Assembly: GCA_910585215.1 (NCBI GenBank)
Contig: CAJUDQ010000021.1
Location: 9,704 to 56,091 of the forward strand
Direction: 5' to 3'
DNA length: 46,388 nt
From: an uncultured Lachnospiraceae bacterium
Lineage (GTDB): Bacteria > Bacillota > Clostridia > Lachnospirales > Lachnospiraceae
Both the position numbers and the translations under genes were made by a program. Each line of letters opens with the position of its first letter. The stretch's first letter is position 1. This document shows positions 1-8,269 of this stretch, in pieces. The notes under the pieces are model-generated. The model was not told where the DNA came from. It ran no database searches and saw only the letters and a program-made list of their open reading frames with translations.

Positions 1-41
1 TAAATGTTTTTGAAATACCCCGAATCTGTCTGCAATTTATA

Positions 42-70
42 TTGAAAATCAGAGAAAGCTGTATTATAAT
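42..70 (+). promoter_or_regulatory. Sigma-A promoter of the DAHP synthase gene
   Basis: A TTGAAA -35 box at 42-47 and a perfect TATAAT -10 box at 65-70 are separated by 17 bases. The upstream in-frame start candidate at 42 lies on the -35 box, so it cannot be the translation start of a transcript from this promoter. Confidence 0.75.
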
Positions 71-116
71 GAAACAATGTTGGAAACTTATAACAACAGT
101 TTGGAGGAAAAAACAA

Positions 117-1145
117 ATGAGTTTTGATTTTATTCGCAAATTACCTACTCCGGAGGAAATCCGCAGAGACTATCCCGTACCGGAGCAGGTTGTAAAAATG
201 AAAGAAGAAAGAGACAAAGAAATTGCAGATATATTTACTGGTAAATCAGATAAATTTTTAATGATTATCGGTCCATGTTCAGCAGATAATGAAGAAGCCG
301 TGATTGATTATGTGACAAGGCTTGTAAAAGTTCAGGAAAAAATTAAAGATAAAATACTTATCATTCCAAGAATTTATACAAATAAGCCAAGAACTACAGG
401 TCAGGGATATAAGGGTATGCTTCATCAACCGGACCCTGAAAAAAAGCCCGATATGCTGCATGGTCTTCTTGCAATTCGTCATCTGCATATTCGGGCAATG
501 AAGGAAACCGGTATGACATCTGCAGACGAAATGCTGTATACAGATAATTACCGTTATCTTTCAGATATTTTATCTTATGTGGCAGTGGGTGCGCGTTCTG
601 TCGAAAATCAGCAGCATCGTCTTACTTCCAGTGGAATGGATGTTCCATGCGGTATGAAAAACCCAACCAGTGGTACATTGTCAGTTATGATAAATTCTAT
701 TATGGCTGCACAGATGGGACATACTTTTCTCTACAGGGGCTGGGAGGTAGAAACGACCGGAAATCCTCTGACACATGCGATTTTAAGAGGGTCACAGAAT
801 AAAAACGGACATACGATTCCAAATTATCACTATGAAGATTTGATGTTTCTGCATGATTTATATGAAGAAAAAAATCTTGTCAATCCGGCGGTAATCGTTG
901 ATACGAATCATTCAAATTCAGCAAAGCAGTATAAACAGCAGATTCGGATTGCAAAGGATGTTCTTCATAGCTGCGCCTGTTCACCGGATATAAAAAAGCT
1001 TGTCAAAGGGCTTATGGTGGAAAGTTATATAGAAGAGGGAAGTCAGAAAATAGGCGAACATATTTATGGAAAATCGATTACGGACCCATGTCTTGGATGG
1101 GAGGACACGGAGAAACTTCTGTATGATATTGCAGACCTGCTTTAA
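117..1145 (+). CDS. aroF: 3-deoxy-7-phosphoheptulonate (DAHP) synthase, class I AroG/F type
   Basis: This cytoplasmic enzyme condenses phosphoenolpyruvate and erythrose-4-phosphate to DAHP, the first step of the shikimate pathway. The 342-residue length fits type I-alpha DAHP synthases (about 350). Family motifs include GPCSADNEEAVIDY, PRIYTNKPRTTGQGYKG, the GMKNPTSGT strand-loop and DTNHSNSAKQY near the C-terminus. The start at ATG 117 is chosen because a GGAGG lies just upstream and the promoter at 42-70 excludes the longer frame. The gene stands alone. Other aromatic genes (aroA, tyrA) are 37 kb away in this window. Whether it is feedback-inhibited by Phe, Tyr or Trp cannot be read from sequence here, so the aroF/aroG/aroH suffix is arbitrary. 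Confidence 0.93.
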   Translation: MSFDFIRKLPTPEEIRRDYPVPEQVVKMKEERDKEIADIFTGKSDKFLMIIGPCSADNEEAVIDYVTRLVKVQEKIKDKILIIPRIYTNKPRTTGQGYKGMLHQPDPEKKPDMLHGLLAIRHLHIRAMKETGMTSADEMLYTDNYRYLSDILSYVAVGARSVENQQHRLTSSGMDVPCGMKNPTSGTLSVMINSIMAAQMGHTFLYRGWEVETTGNPLTHAILRGSQNKNGHTIPNYHYEDLMFLHDLYEEKNLVNPAVIVDTNHSNSAKQYKQQIRIAKDVLHSCACSPDIKKLVKGLMVESYIEEGSQKIGEHIYGKSITDPCLGWEDTEKLLYDIADLL

Positions 1146-1213
1146 GCCAGACTGATTATTGGGTGTTTTACACACTTTGAATGATAAAATAAAAAAGAAA
1201 AGGAGATTTATTT

Positions 1214-2059
1214 ATGGGTGAGAGTAAAAAAATATCAGAAGAGATTTTGGTGGATTTTCTTGACTGTCCATGCAAAGTTTTTCAGCCGATGAAGAATGAA
1301 GAAGTATTGATGAAAGCATATGTGGAGGCACAAAGTCGAGGAAAAAGGGAAGGATTTGTTCCTGTGCTTGTATGTTGTGATGATATAGAAAATCTGCTTG
1401 AATCACTTATCTGGAATTCGGATGGAAAACAGTATAATCATGAGGAATATCAGTTTGATAAAACTGTGGTCAGAGCGTTTCGAGAGGAGCTATGTAAAAA
1501 AGAGCTTCCAGATGGAAAAGCTGTACTGGAAAAGTGGAAAAAGGGATTGAAAGAGTACATCGAAGAGCAGGACTGGGATGATGAAGATGAATACGAAGAT
1601 GATGACGAATACGATGACGATGATGAATACGATGATGACGAATACGATGACGATGATGAATATGATGAAGATGATTATATTAATACAAGTCTTTGCGCTT
1701 ATCACAGTTATACCAGCGATAAAACTACAACAGTAATACTTGCGGAGATTCCTGTTGTTCATCCGTGGGAAATATTTGCATGGCTGCCTTTTGGAGGTTG
1801 GAATGAATGTCCTGATGCGGAGGATATGATGGCAATCTCAAAATACTGGTATGAAACTTATGGTGCAGTTCCGGCAACTGTCAGTCATGATGTGCTGGAA
1901 TACATGCTTTCTGAGCCGGTAAATAAAGAAGATACAAAAAATCTTGCATGGGATATGGTGGCATTTTGTTCGGATGTAATATCTCAGGGAGATATAGATA
2001 TAAAGATATTTGCAGATTCCCTGACAGAATCTACAGTATGGTTTTTCTGGTGGGATTAA
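1214..2059 (+). CDS. DUF4253-type protein with an internal acidic DDEY repeat
   Basis: A 281-residue protein with no signal peptide or membrane segment. The C-terminal 100 residues carry a block I associate with DUF4253: HPWEIFAWLPFGGWNECP, then KYWYETYGAVPATVSHDVLEYML. That family has no established function to my knowledge. Between the N-terminal half and this block lies a run of roughly 36 residues made almost only of Asp, Glu and Tyr (about residues 120-155). The start has a good AAGGAG box 8-9 bases upstream. The gene sits alone between aroF and a terminator at 2125-2155. The family assignment is from memory of the motif. Confidence 0.75.
   Translation: MGESKKISEEILVDFLDCPCKVFQPMKNEEVLMKAYVEAQSRGKREGFVPVLVCCDDIENLLESLIWNSDGKQYNHEEYQFDKTVVRAFREELCKKELPDGKAVLEKWKKGLKEYIEEQDWDDEDEYEDDDEYDDDDEYDDDEYDDDDEYDEDDYINTSLCAYHSYTSDKTTTVILAEIPVVHPWEIFAWLPFGGWNECPDAEDMMAISKYWYETYGAVPATVSHDVLEYMLSEPVNKEDTKNLAWDMVAFCSDVISQGDIDIKIFADSLTESTVWFFWWD
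1571..1677 (+). repeat. In-frame acidic tandem repeat (GAT/GAC/GAA/TAC codons)
   Basis: A degenerate tandem repeat of units like GAC GAA TAC GAT GAC GAT GAT encodes alternating D4-EY and D3-EY blocks. It is flanked by ordinary coding sequence and could vary in length by strand slippage without shifting frame if units are multiples of three. Confidence 0.8.
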
Positions 2060-2124
2060 AAGGCTTTTTGGATTTATATAGAAAATGCTAGAATGACAGA
2101 CGATAAAAATATTGTTCAGACCTT

Positions 2125-2155
2125 GTCGGGAGAGAGATTTCCCGACTTTATTTTT
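2125..2155 (+). terminator. Rho-independent terminator after the DUF4253 gene
   Basis: A perfect 7-bp stem (GTCGGGA at 2125-2131 with TCCCGAC at 2140-2146) is followed by TTTATTTTT. Confidence 0.85.
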
Positions 2156-2168
2156 GCCAAAGAAACAA

Positions 2169-2197
2169 TTGATTTTTTCTTCTGAATAGAGTATAGT
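2169..2197 (+). promoter_or_regulatory. Sigma-A promoter of tgt-yajC
   Basis: TTGATT (2169-2174), a 17-base spacer and TATAGT (2192-2197). Just after the -10 box are two short perfect palindromes, CACTAGTG (2202-2209) and GCAATTGC (2209-2216), at the expected transcription start. They may be an operator or chance. Confidence 0.7.
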
Positions 2198-2265
2198 AGT
2201 ACACTAGTGCAATTGCAAAATAAACCATTATAAAATGAATTATTTTTATTACGGAGACAATCATT

Positions 2266-3396
2266 ATGTACAAATTATTAAAAAGAGAAGGGCATGCCAG
2301 ACGCGGAGCATTTCATACTGTACATGGAGAGGTACAAACTCCTGTGTTTATGAATGTGGGAACGGTTGCTGCTATTAAAGGCGCCGTATCTACAGAGGAT
2401 TTGGAGAAAATCGGTACACAGATAGAGCTTTCCAATACCTATCATCTGCATGTAAGACCCGGGGATAACATTATAAAAACTCTGGGTGGACTTCATCGGT
2501 TTATGTCATGGGACAGACCGATACTCACCGATTCAGGTGGATTTCAGGTATTTTCGCTGGCCGGTTTGAGAAAAATAAAAGAGGAAGGGGTTTATTTTCA
2601 TTCTCATATTGACGGGCGTAAAATATTTATGGGACCAGAGGAGAGTATGCAGATTCAGTCAAACCTTGCATCTACAATCGCAATGGCATTTGACGAATGT
2701 CCCCCGCATCCTGCTACAAGGGAATATATGCAGGCTTCTGTAGACAGAACCACCAGATGGCTTGAACGCTGTAAGAATGAGATGAAACGCTTAAATACTC
2801 TGCCGGATACCATCAATAAAAATCAAATGCTATTTGCAATTAATCAGGGGGGAACCTTTGCAGATATTCGAATAGAACATGCAAAGGTAATTGCAGAAAT
2901 GAATCTTGATGGTTATGCGCTTGGCGGACTGGCCGTAGGTGAATCTCACGAGGAGATGTATCATATTATAGAAGAAACTACGCCATATCTGCCTGTAGAC
3001 AAGCCTGTTTATCTGATGGGGGTTGGGACACCTGCTAATATTCTGGAAGCTGTGGAACGTGGCGTAGATTTTTTTGACTGTGTTTATCCATCGAGAAACG
3101 GCCGTCATGGACATGTTTATACAAATAAGGGAAAATTAAATTTATTCAATGCAAAATATGAGCTTGATAGCCGCCCAATAGAGGAAAACTGCAGTTGTCC
3201 GGCATGTCAGAGATACAGCAGAGCGTATATCCGACATTTACTGAAAGCAAAAGAAATGCTTGGAATGAGATTCTGTGTATTGCATAATTTGTATTTTTAT
3301 AATAAAATGATGGAAGAAATCAGGCAGGCACTGGATGAAGGCAGATATGCCGAATATAAAAAGGCAAAGCTTGCAGGATTTGAAGAAAATAATTAA
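2266..3396 (+). CDS. tgt: tRNA-guanine transglycosylase (queuine tRNA-ribosyltransferase)
   Basis: Exchanges the wobble guanine-34 of GUN-anticodon tRNAs for preQ1 in queuosine synthesis. Visible family signatures are SNTYHLHVRPG, the substrate-binding DSGGFQVFSL, GGLAVGESHEEM, the nucleophile region GVDFFDCVYPSRNGRHG, and a zinc site of CSCPAC followed by a distant Cys and His (RFCVLHNLYFY). At 376 residues it matches the usual length. It begins a short unit with yajC, an order common in Firmicutes. The next enzyme of the pathway, queA, is also in this window but about 30 kb downstream instead of adjacent. Confidence 0.97.
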   Translation: MYKLLKREGHARRGAFHTVHGEVQTPVFMNVGTVAAIKGAVSTEDLEKIGTQIELSNTYHLHVRPGDNIIKTLGGLHRFMSWDRPILTDSGGFQVFSLAGLRKIKEEGVYFHSHIDGRKIFMGPEESMQIQSNLASTIAMAFDECPPHPATREYMQASVDRTTRWLERCKNEMKRLNTLPDTINKNQMLFAINQGGTFADIRIEHAKVIAEMNLDGYALGGLAVGESHEEMYHIIEETTPYLPVDKPVYLMGVGTPANILEAVERGVDFFDCVYPSRNGRHGHVYTNKGKLNLFNAKYELDSRPIEENCSCPACQRYSRAYIRHLLKAKEMLGMRFCVLHNLYFYNKMMEEIRQALDEGRYAEYKKAKLAGFEENN

Positions 3397-3404
3397 AGAA
3401 AGAA

Positions 3405-3420
3405 TGTCACAAAAGTGACA
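3405..3420 (+). other. Small hairpin between tgt and yajC
   Basis: TGTCAC and GTGACA form a perfect 6-bp stem with an AAAA loop, directly before the yajC ribosome binding site and without a U-run. It might modulate yajC translation or mRNA stability; this is inference. Confidence 0.45.
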
Positions 3421-3433
3421 GAATGGAGGAAAC

Positions 3434-3748
3434 ATGACATCAATTTTAGCTACAGGAGGCTCAGCAGCAGGAAGTCTTATAGGAATCGTGGTATATATTG
3501 CAATTTTCGGTGTAGCCATTTATTTTTTGATGGTAAAGCCACAGAAAAAAGAACAGCAGAAAATGGCCGCACTGCAAAATTCAGTGGAAGCAGGCGACAG
3601 TGTTCTGACAACATCAGGCTTTTACGGTGTGGTGATTGGCGTGGAAGAAGATACAATTATTGTAGAATTTGGCAATAACAAAAACTGTCGTATTCCAATG
3701 AAAAAAGCTGCTATTCAGGAGATTGAAAAAGCAAAACAAGAACTTTAA
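3434..3748 (+). CDS. yajC: Preprotein translocase subunit YajC
   Basis: A small single-span membrane protein (104 residues) that accompanies SecDF at the Sec translocon. It has one hydrophobic segment at about residues 10-35 (GIVVYIAIFGVAIYFLMV) followed by the family signature KPQKKEQQKM and a short cytoplasmic beta-rich domain with the GDSVLTTSGFYGVV block. A GGAGG lies 5 bases before ATG 3434. It follows tgt after 37 bases, the usual order. The secDF genes that often follow are absent here; a recombinase gene occupies that place. Confidence 0.93.
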   Translation: MTSILATGGSAAGSLIGIVVYIAIFGVAIYFLMVKPQKKEQQKMAALQNSVEAGDSVLTTSGFYGVVIGVEEDTIIVEFGNNKNCRIPMKKAAIQEIEKAKQEL

Positions 3749-3785
3749 AGAAAATAACATTTTTTAAAAATATCATTTAAAACTT

Positions 3786-3814
3786 TTGCACTTGTGAAAT
3801 TCGTCGGTTATACT
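3786..3814 (+). promoter_or_regulatory. Sigma-A promoter of the integrase gene
   Basis: TTGCAC (3786-3791), exactly 17 bases, then TATACT (3809-3814). A transcription start near 3821 would leave a leader of about 20 bases, so the recombinase appears to be independently transcribed. Confidence 0.7.
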
Positions 3815-3839
3815 ATTAAGAAAACCCAGGAGGAAACCG

Positions 3840-4982
3840 ATGTCAAGAAAAGGAACCAATGTATACAAGCGCAAGGATGGCAGATGGGAGGGGCGTTATG
3901 TCAAAGGGTATGATATTTCGGGGAAAAGAGTTTTGGGATTTGTTTATGGAAAAACATATAAAGAAGCACTGGAAAAAAAGAATAAGGCACAGGCAGAATG
4001 TAAAAAGTTTCCTTTTTCCAATGAGGACATGCTGTTTGCAGAGGCTGCAAGGCAATGGTATCAAAAAGAAGAAATAGGTTTAAAGCCGAGCAGCCTGATG
4101 AAATATCAGAGGATTCTGGATTCACATATTCTTCCATTTTTTGGCAGATACAAGTGCAGTCAGATTAATTCAGAGCTGGTGAATCAGTATATTCTGAAAA
4201 AGTCCATAGAAGGTAATTTAAAGACAAGTGAGGGCCTGTCCTCCAGTACCATACGTGATATTGTAAGAATTATCTGCACGATTGCGAATTATGTGGAAGA
4301 GACGACAGGTCTACATATGAATATTCATCACATTGCTTTGCCAAAAATAAAAAAGCAGCCCCGAAGTGTCTTTACACAGGAGGATGTAAAAAAACTTGTT
4401 CTGGCACTTAGTGAAGAATGTGACAAAGATTTAAGATGTGTGGGGATACTGCTCTGCATGTATACAGGTCTGAGAATCGGGGAATTGTGTGCCCTCAAAT
4501 GGTCAGATATTAATCTGGAAAAGGAAACTCTCTGTATCACAAAGACCATGCAGCGGATAGAGAACAGCACAAAAAAATGTACAAAAAAAATGCGCAAAAC
4601 CTGTGTGATAGAGGGAGAACCAAAGACCTGTTCTTCCAGACGGATAATTCCGCTGCCCTCTGTACTGGTTCAGATTTTAAAAACATATAAAGTCAGTTAT
4701 GAGGAAGATGCCTATTTATTGAGCGGTTCAGTAAAAAAATATGTGGAGCCCAGAAATTTTCAATATTTTTTTAAAAATTTTCAGGAAAAAAACGGGATTA
4801 AACCATTGAACTGTCATGCACTTCGTCACACATTTGCGACAATGGGAGTTGCATCGGGAATTGATATTAAATCTTTAAGTGAAATACTGGGACATTCCAA
4901 TGTAAATATTACACTGAATTATTATGTCCACAGCTCAATGGAACAGAAGAAAAAACAGATAGAGCTTTTAAAATATTCATAA
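3840..4982 (+). CDS. Solitary tyrosine recombinase / phage-type integrase
   Basis: A 380-residue site-specific recombinase. The N-terminus (about 1-60) resembles the arm-binding domain of Tn916/phage-type integrases, with RKDGRWEGRYVKGYD and GKTYKEALEKK. A SAM-like core-binding domain spans about 65-160. The catalytic domain (about 175-370) shows Arg I in TGLRIGELCALKW, the HALRHTF box, LGHSNVNITL and the nucleophile Tyr shortly after in LNYYVHSS. All catalytic residues appear intact, so it looks active. GGAGG precedes ATG 3840. It has its own promoter and terminator and no excisionase, relaxase or phage gene beside it. tRNA-Pro lies 200 bases downstream, but the gene is on the 5' side of that tRNA. 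A normal element integrated at the tRNA 3' end would lie on the other side. Confidence 0.9.
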   Translation: MSRKGTNVYKRKDGRWEGRYVKGYDISGKRVLGFVYGKTYKEALEKKNKAQAECKKFPFSNEDMLFAEAARQWYQKEEIGLKPSSLMKYQRILDSHILPFFGRYKCSQINSELVNQYILKKSIEGNLKTSEGLSSSTIRDIVRIICTIANYVEETTGLHMNIHHIALPKIKKQPRSVFTQEDVKKLVLALSEECDKDLRCVGILLCMYTGLRIGELCALKWSDINLEKETLCITKTMQRIENSTKKCTKKMRKTCVIEGEPKTCSSRRIIPLPSVLVQILKTYKVSYEEDAYLLSGSVKKYVEPRNFQYFFKNFQEKNGIKPLNCHALRHTFATMGVASGIDIKSLSEILGHSNVNITLNYYVHSSMEQKKKQIELLKYS

Positions 4983-5006
4983 ATAAAATCCTTTCGGTTG
5001 TAGTAA

Positions 5007-5045
5007 GCTTTTTCCACTGCCCTTGGGCGGTGGGAGGAGCCTTTT
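5007..5045 (+). terminator. Strong terminator after the integrase gene
   Basis: A 15-bp uninterrupted stem including G-U pairs joins 5007-5021 to 5026-5040 across a CTTG loop and is followed by CTTTT. It isolates the recombinase from the tRNA. Confidence 0.85.
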
Positions 5046-5107
5046 AAATTCGTATAACATATGCTTTAAGTTTACAGTGCTTTATGTAAAATAATTAAAA
5101 AAACTGA

Positions 5108-5135
5108 TTGACATTTCACAAAAATCTGCTAAAAT
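5108..5135 (+). promoter_or_regulatory. Promoter of tRNA-Pro
   Basis: A perfect TTGACA (5108-5113) and TAAAAT (5130-5135) are spaced by 16 bases, about 50 bases before the mature tRNA 5' end. Confidence 0.65.
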
Positions 5136-5186
5136 TATACATTGTTGGGACAAGAACGGTTTCATTCAAAAAATAGAAAGTTATTT

Positions 5187-5260
5187 CGGTGCGTGGCTCA
5201 GCTTGGTAGAGCGCTGCGTTCGGGACGCAGAGGTCGCAAGTTCAAATCTTGTCGCACCGA
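5187..5260 (+). tRNA. tRNA-Pro (anticodon CGG)
   Basis: Cloverleaf read by eye. The acceptor stem CGGTGCG (5187-5193) pairs perfectly with CGCACCG (5253-5259), with discriminator A at 5260. The anticodon stem CTGCG/CGCAG encloses the loop TTCGGGA, giving anticodon CGG for CCG proline codons. The T-arm is GCAAG-TTCAAAT-CTTGT. CCA is not encoded. Confidence 0.95.
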
Positions 5261-5304
5261 TTTTTGATTTTGCAGAAAATTTGCAGTATTTCAAGTATTT
5301 TAAA

Positions 5305-5335
5305 GGTCCGCAGGGTTCGGGCTTTTTTGTTTTTT
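5305..5335 (+). terminator. Probable terminator after tRNA-Pro
   Basis: A short GC-rich stem (GTCCG with CGGGC, 7-base loop) is followed immediately by TTTTTTGTTTTTT. Confidence 0.65.
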
Positions 5336-5404
5336 GTCGGAAAAGAACCTGTCATTTCTAGCAGATTGCTATTCTTATATCATTTAAAAAATATGACATA
5401 CTAC

Positions 5405-5433
5405 TTGACACAATGAATAAAAAAGTATAAAAT
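5405..5433 (+). promoter_or_regulatory. Sigma-A promoter of rny
   Basis: A perfect TTGACA (5405-5410), 17 bases, then TAAAAT (5428-5433). Confidence 0.75.
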
Positions 5434-5479
5434 TAATATGTTGTATTGTACAATGAAAACTAAATAAGGAGGTGCTCCT

Positions 5480-7027
5480 GTGACTGATATTATAATTGCT
5501 GTTGTAATAACAATTGTTGTAACTGCTATTATTGTCTGGTTTGCTGCTATTACATATTATAAAAAGGGCGTTGAAGCTAAAATAGGTAGTGCGGAGGCCA
5601 GGTCAAACGAAATCATAGATGAAGCATTAAAAACAGCTGAGACAAAGAAAAGAGAGGCTCTTTTAGAGGCGAAGGAAGAGTCTTTAAAAACAAAAAATGA
5701 ATTGGAAAGAGAAACAAAAGAAAGAAGAACGGAATTACAGCGCTATGAAAAGAGAGTATTATCAAAAGAGGAAGCTGTTGATAAGAAATCTGATATGCTG
5801 GAAAAGAAAGAAAATGCTCTTGCAGCGAAAGAGGAACAGTTGACAAAAAGAAGAGCTGAGGTAGAAAATCTCGGTGAGCAGCGAATAAAAGAACTGGAAA
5901 GAATTTCAGGACTTACCTCCGAACAGGCGAAGGATTTACTGCTGAAAACTGTGGAAGATGATGTAAAGCTTGATACTGCAAAGCTGATTAAGGAATTAGA
6001 GACAAGGGCAAAGGAAGAGGCTTCCAAGAAAGCAAAGGAATATGTTGTTACAGCGATTCAAAAATGTGCTGCTGACCATGTGTCAGAGACTACAATTTCT
6101 GTTGTACAACTTCCAAATGATGAGATGAAGGGACGTATTATCGGACGAGAGGGAAGAAATATACGAACTCTGGAAACACTGACTGGTGTGGACCTTATCA
6201 TTGATGATACCCCTGAAGCTGTGATTCTTTCAAGCTTTGACCCAATTAGAAGAGAGATTGCAAGAATTGCTCTTGAAAAATTGATTGTAGACGGACGTAT
6301 TCACCCTGCCAGAATCGAAGAGATGGTGGAAAAGGCTCAAAAGGAAGTGGAAGTTATGATGCGTGAAGCCGGAGAGGAAGCAGCGCTTGAGGTTGGTGTT
6401 CATGGAATCCATCCTGAATTAATCAAGCTTCTCGGAAAGATGAAGTTTCGGACAAGCTATGGTCAGAACGCATTGAAACATTCCATTGAGGTTGCTCATC
6501 TGTCAGGGCTTTTAGCTGGAGAGATAGGCGCTGATGTGAGAATAGCCAAAAGGGCAGGACTGCTTCATGATATTGGAAAGTCTGTAGACCATGAACAGGA
6601 AGGTTCTCATATTCAGATAGGTGTGGACCTCTGTAAAAAGCATAAGGAATCTGCAATCGTAGTAAATGCTGTTGCAGCGCATCATGGAGATGTTGCTCCT
6701 GAATCACTGGTCGCATGTCTGGTACAGGCTGCCGACGCAATATCTGCAGCGAGACCGGGTGCAAGAAGAGAAACTCTGGAAGCATATACAAACAGATTAA
6801 AGCAATTGGAAGACATCAGTAATTCTTATAAAGGCGTTGAGAAATCGTTTGCGATACAGGCTGGTCGCGAAATAAGAATTATAGTAATGCCAGAGCAGAT
6901 AAGCGATGCAGATATGGTATTACTGGCAAGAGATGTTTCAAAACAGATAGAAAATGAACTTGAGTATCCAGGACAGATTAAAGTCAGTGTGGTACGCGAA
7001 TCAAGATGTGTGGAATATGCAAGATAA
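5480..7027 (+). CDS. rny: Ribonuclease Y (membrane-anchored endoribonuclease)
   Basis: RNase Y starts bulk mRNA decay in many Firmicutes and is tethered to the inner face of the membrane. The 515-residue protein has an N-terminal transmembrane helix (about 5-27) and a long charged coiled coil (about 30-190). It then has a KH RNA-binding domain with GRIIGREGRNIR (about 215-275) and an HD hydrolase domain (about 330-425) with the metal-binding LLHDIGK (His363-Asp364). Length matches the family (about 520). The start is GTG 5480 behind an AAGGAGG box. It has its own promoter and terminator, between tRNA-Pro and an accessory islet. Confidence 0.97.
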   Translation: MTDIIIAVVITIVVTAIIVWFAAITYYKKGVEAKIGSAEARSNEIIDEALKTAETKKREALLEAKEESLKTKNELERETKERRTELQRYEKRVLSKEEAVDKKSDMLEKKENALAAKEEQLTKRRAEVENLGEQRIKELERISGLTSEQAKDLLLKTVEDDVKLDTAKLIKELETRAKEEASKKAKEYVVTAIQKCAADHVSETTISVVQLPNDEMKGRIIGREGRNIRTLETLTGVDLIIDDTPEAVILSSFDPIRREIARIALEKLIVDGRIHPARIEEMVEKAQKEVEVMMREAGEEAALEVGVHGIHPELIKLLGKMKFRTSYGQNALKHSIEVAHLSGLLAGEIGADVRIAKRAGLLHDIGKSVDHEQEGSHIQIGVDLCKKHKESAIVVNAVAAHHGDVAPESLVACLVQAADAISAARPGARRETLEAYTNRLKQLEDISNSYKGVEKSFAIQAGREIRIIVMPEQISDADMVLLARDVSKQIENELEYPGQIKVSVVRESRCVEYAR

Positions 7028-7055
7028 TTAGGGCTGTATTATCCGATTTAAGGAT

Positions 7056-7090
7056 AAGGGGATTACATTTTTGTAGTCCTCTTTTATTTT
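7056..7090 (+). terminator. Terminator after rny
   Basis: A 10-bp stem with two G-U pairs (7056-7065 with 7072-7081), loop ATTTTT, followed by TTTTATTTTATT. Confidence 0.85.
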
Positions 7091-7321
7091 ATTCAGTTTA
7101 TAGATTCCACTTGTGTTTTGATATACGGCAGATGCTGACTGTGTCGTTGTGCATGTTTTATATAATAAATAAGATAATTACATAATGTTTATGCGAATTG
7201 ACGAAATAGGTAAAAAAATTAAATGTCCGCGATTTGATGACGACTTTTCAGAAAATTTGATGTATAATATATATGCATGTATCTTTGTAAAAGTCAGCTG
7301 AAATATGGAAAGGAGGTTTGT

Positions 7322-8167
7322 ATGAAAAACAGAAAAAAGGAGGTCGATAATGTGTGTCGTGAAAAGCTCAATACAGTGATTGCTTTTATTGTAATCACAG
7401 CAGTGATTATACTTACGGCAATAGTTGCTTTGCTGACTATGCTTCAGCATGATTTTGAAAAGGCTGAAACAAAGTTTTTTGAGGGATTTACTCTTTCTTC
7501 TCCTCCAGAGCTGTGGGAGAGAGTTCCGGATTTATATATCTATCCATGGAGTGAATATCATAAGTATAGTACACGTGAGCTGTCACAGGAACAGAGTGAA
7601 TTTTTACAGACAAAGAGAGTGGCGGAATGTATGGTGGATATGGTTAATTATGAGGAGGTTCTTATCAGTAACAGGGAGAACGCAGTTTCACTATTGTATA
7701 ATGAAGCCCGAAGGCTGTTGACAGATGATGATAAAGAGTATTATGTGTGGAATGAGATTCAGATTGAAGGGGTTTATCTGTTTGGGATGGTGAATATGAA
7801 GGGAGAAATTTTCTCATTTCATTATGTGACGGATATGGAGTGTGAGGAGGAAGAAGCAATTCAGTATGTGGAGGATAGCTTTGAGGGAAGGGCAGACATA
7901 TATGGATTGAATGATGAAATTGATGGTTTTTCTAGTAATAGAAAATTTTTTGTTAAGACTATAAGAGAGAAATTATCAGAATATGAAAATTTAGATACAA
8001 CCATATTTTATCAGGATATAAATTTGAGAAAAAAACCTTCCATCAATGGAGAAAATGGAACTGCTATACTAATATACATATCAGAAACAAAAGAGGATTA
8101 TTTTATTTTTCTTTATTTGGACTGTAAAACAAAAAAAATCAGTGGATATCATTTGATGTTGTACTGA
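7322..8167 (+). CDS. Unrecognised membrane-anchored protein
   Basis: I do not recognise this 281-residue protein. It has one N-terminal transmembrane helix (about residues 18-40, rich in Ile, Val and Leu) preceded by a basic cytoplasmic tail, so the acidic, tyrosine-rich remainder is probably outside the cell. No catalytic motif or cysteine pattern stands out. ATG 7322 is taken as start because AAGGAGG lies 6-7 bases upstream; an in-frame start at 7277 lacks such a site. The 230 bases upstream are non-coding and AT-rich, with a TATAAT at 7263-7268 but no clear -35 box. It lies in an islet between housekeeping genes, next to another secreted unknown. Confidence 0.7.
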   Translation: MKNRKKEVDNVCREKLNTVIAFIVITAVIILTAIVALLTMLQHDFEKAETKFFEGFTLSSPPELWERVPDLYIYPWSEYHKYSTRELSQEQSEFLQTKRVAECMVDMVNYEEVLISNRENAVSLLYNEARRLLTDDDKEYYVWNEIQIEGVYLFGMVNMKGEIFSFHYVTDMECEEEEAIQYVEDSFEGRADIYGLNDEIDGFSSNRKFFVKTIREKLSEYENLDTTIFYQDINLRKKPSINGENGTAILIYISETKEDYFIFLYLDCKTKKISGYHLMLY

Positions 8168-8238
8168 ATAAAAAATTTTATTATTTAGAAAAGGGAAACG
8201 AAGGCAGTTATAAAGATAAGCCGCTGTAAAGGACTGAA

Positions 8239-8269
8239 AGCACGCGACCTTAGTCGTGTGAGTGCTCAC
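8239..8269 (+). mobile_element. Possible relic of an IS200/IS605-type right end
   Basis: In the 147-base gap between two unknown genes is an imperfect hairpin. Outer arms AGCAC/GTGCT enclose an inner stem GCGAC-CTTA-GTCGT with a GTGA bulge, and the whole is followed by CAC. The layout (a structured 3' segment ending in a hairpin just before a TCAC-like tetranucleotide) resembles the right end and guide-RNA scaffold region of IS200/IS605 TnpB-type elements. No transposase or tnpB gene and no left end is present. The assignment is by resemblance from memory and could be wrong. Confidence 0.35.

Noticed and set aside
42..116. An in-frame extension of the DAHP synthase to position 42
   Set aside because: The start would lie on the -35 box of the promoter at 42-70, and the extension has no ribosome site. 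ATG 117 follows a GGAGG box.
1490..1762. Hydrophobic Ile/Val-rich frame on the - strand opposite the acidic repeat
   Set aside because: It is the mirror of the GAT/GAC/GAA repeat, which reads as Ile/Val/Phe codons on the other strand. No ribosome site.
5187..5260. tRNA-Pro as attachment site for the nearby integrase
   Set aside because: The integrase is upstream of the tRNA 5' end, and no second copy of the tRNA 3' end was found. An element would be expected on the 3' side.
8167..8184. An 18-base AT-only string shared with the proC-nudF gap (about 11090-11107)
   Set aside because: It is a low-complexity run of A and T that is nearly self-complementary. Chance identity is likely at this base composition.
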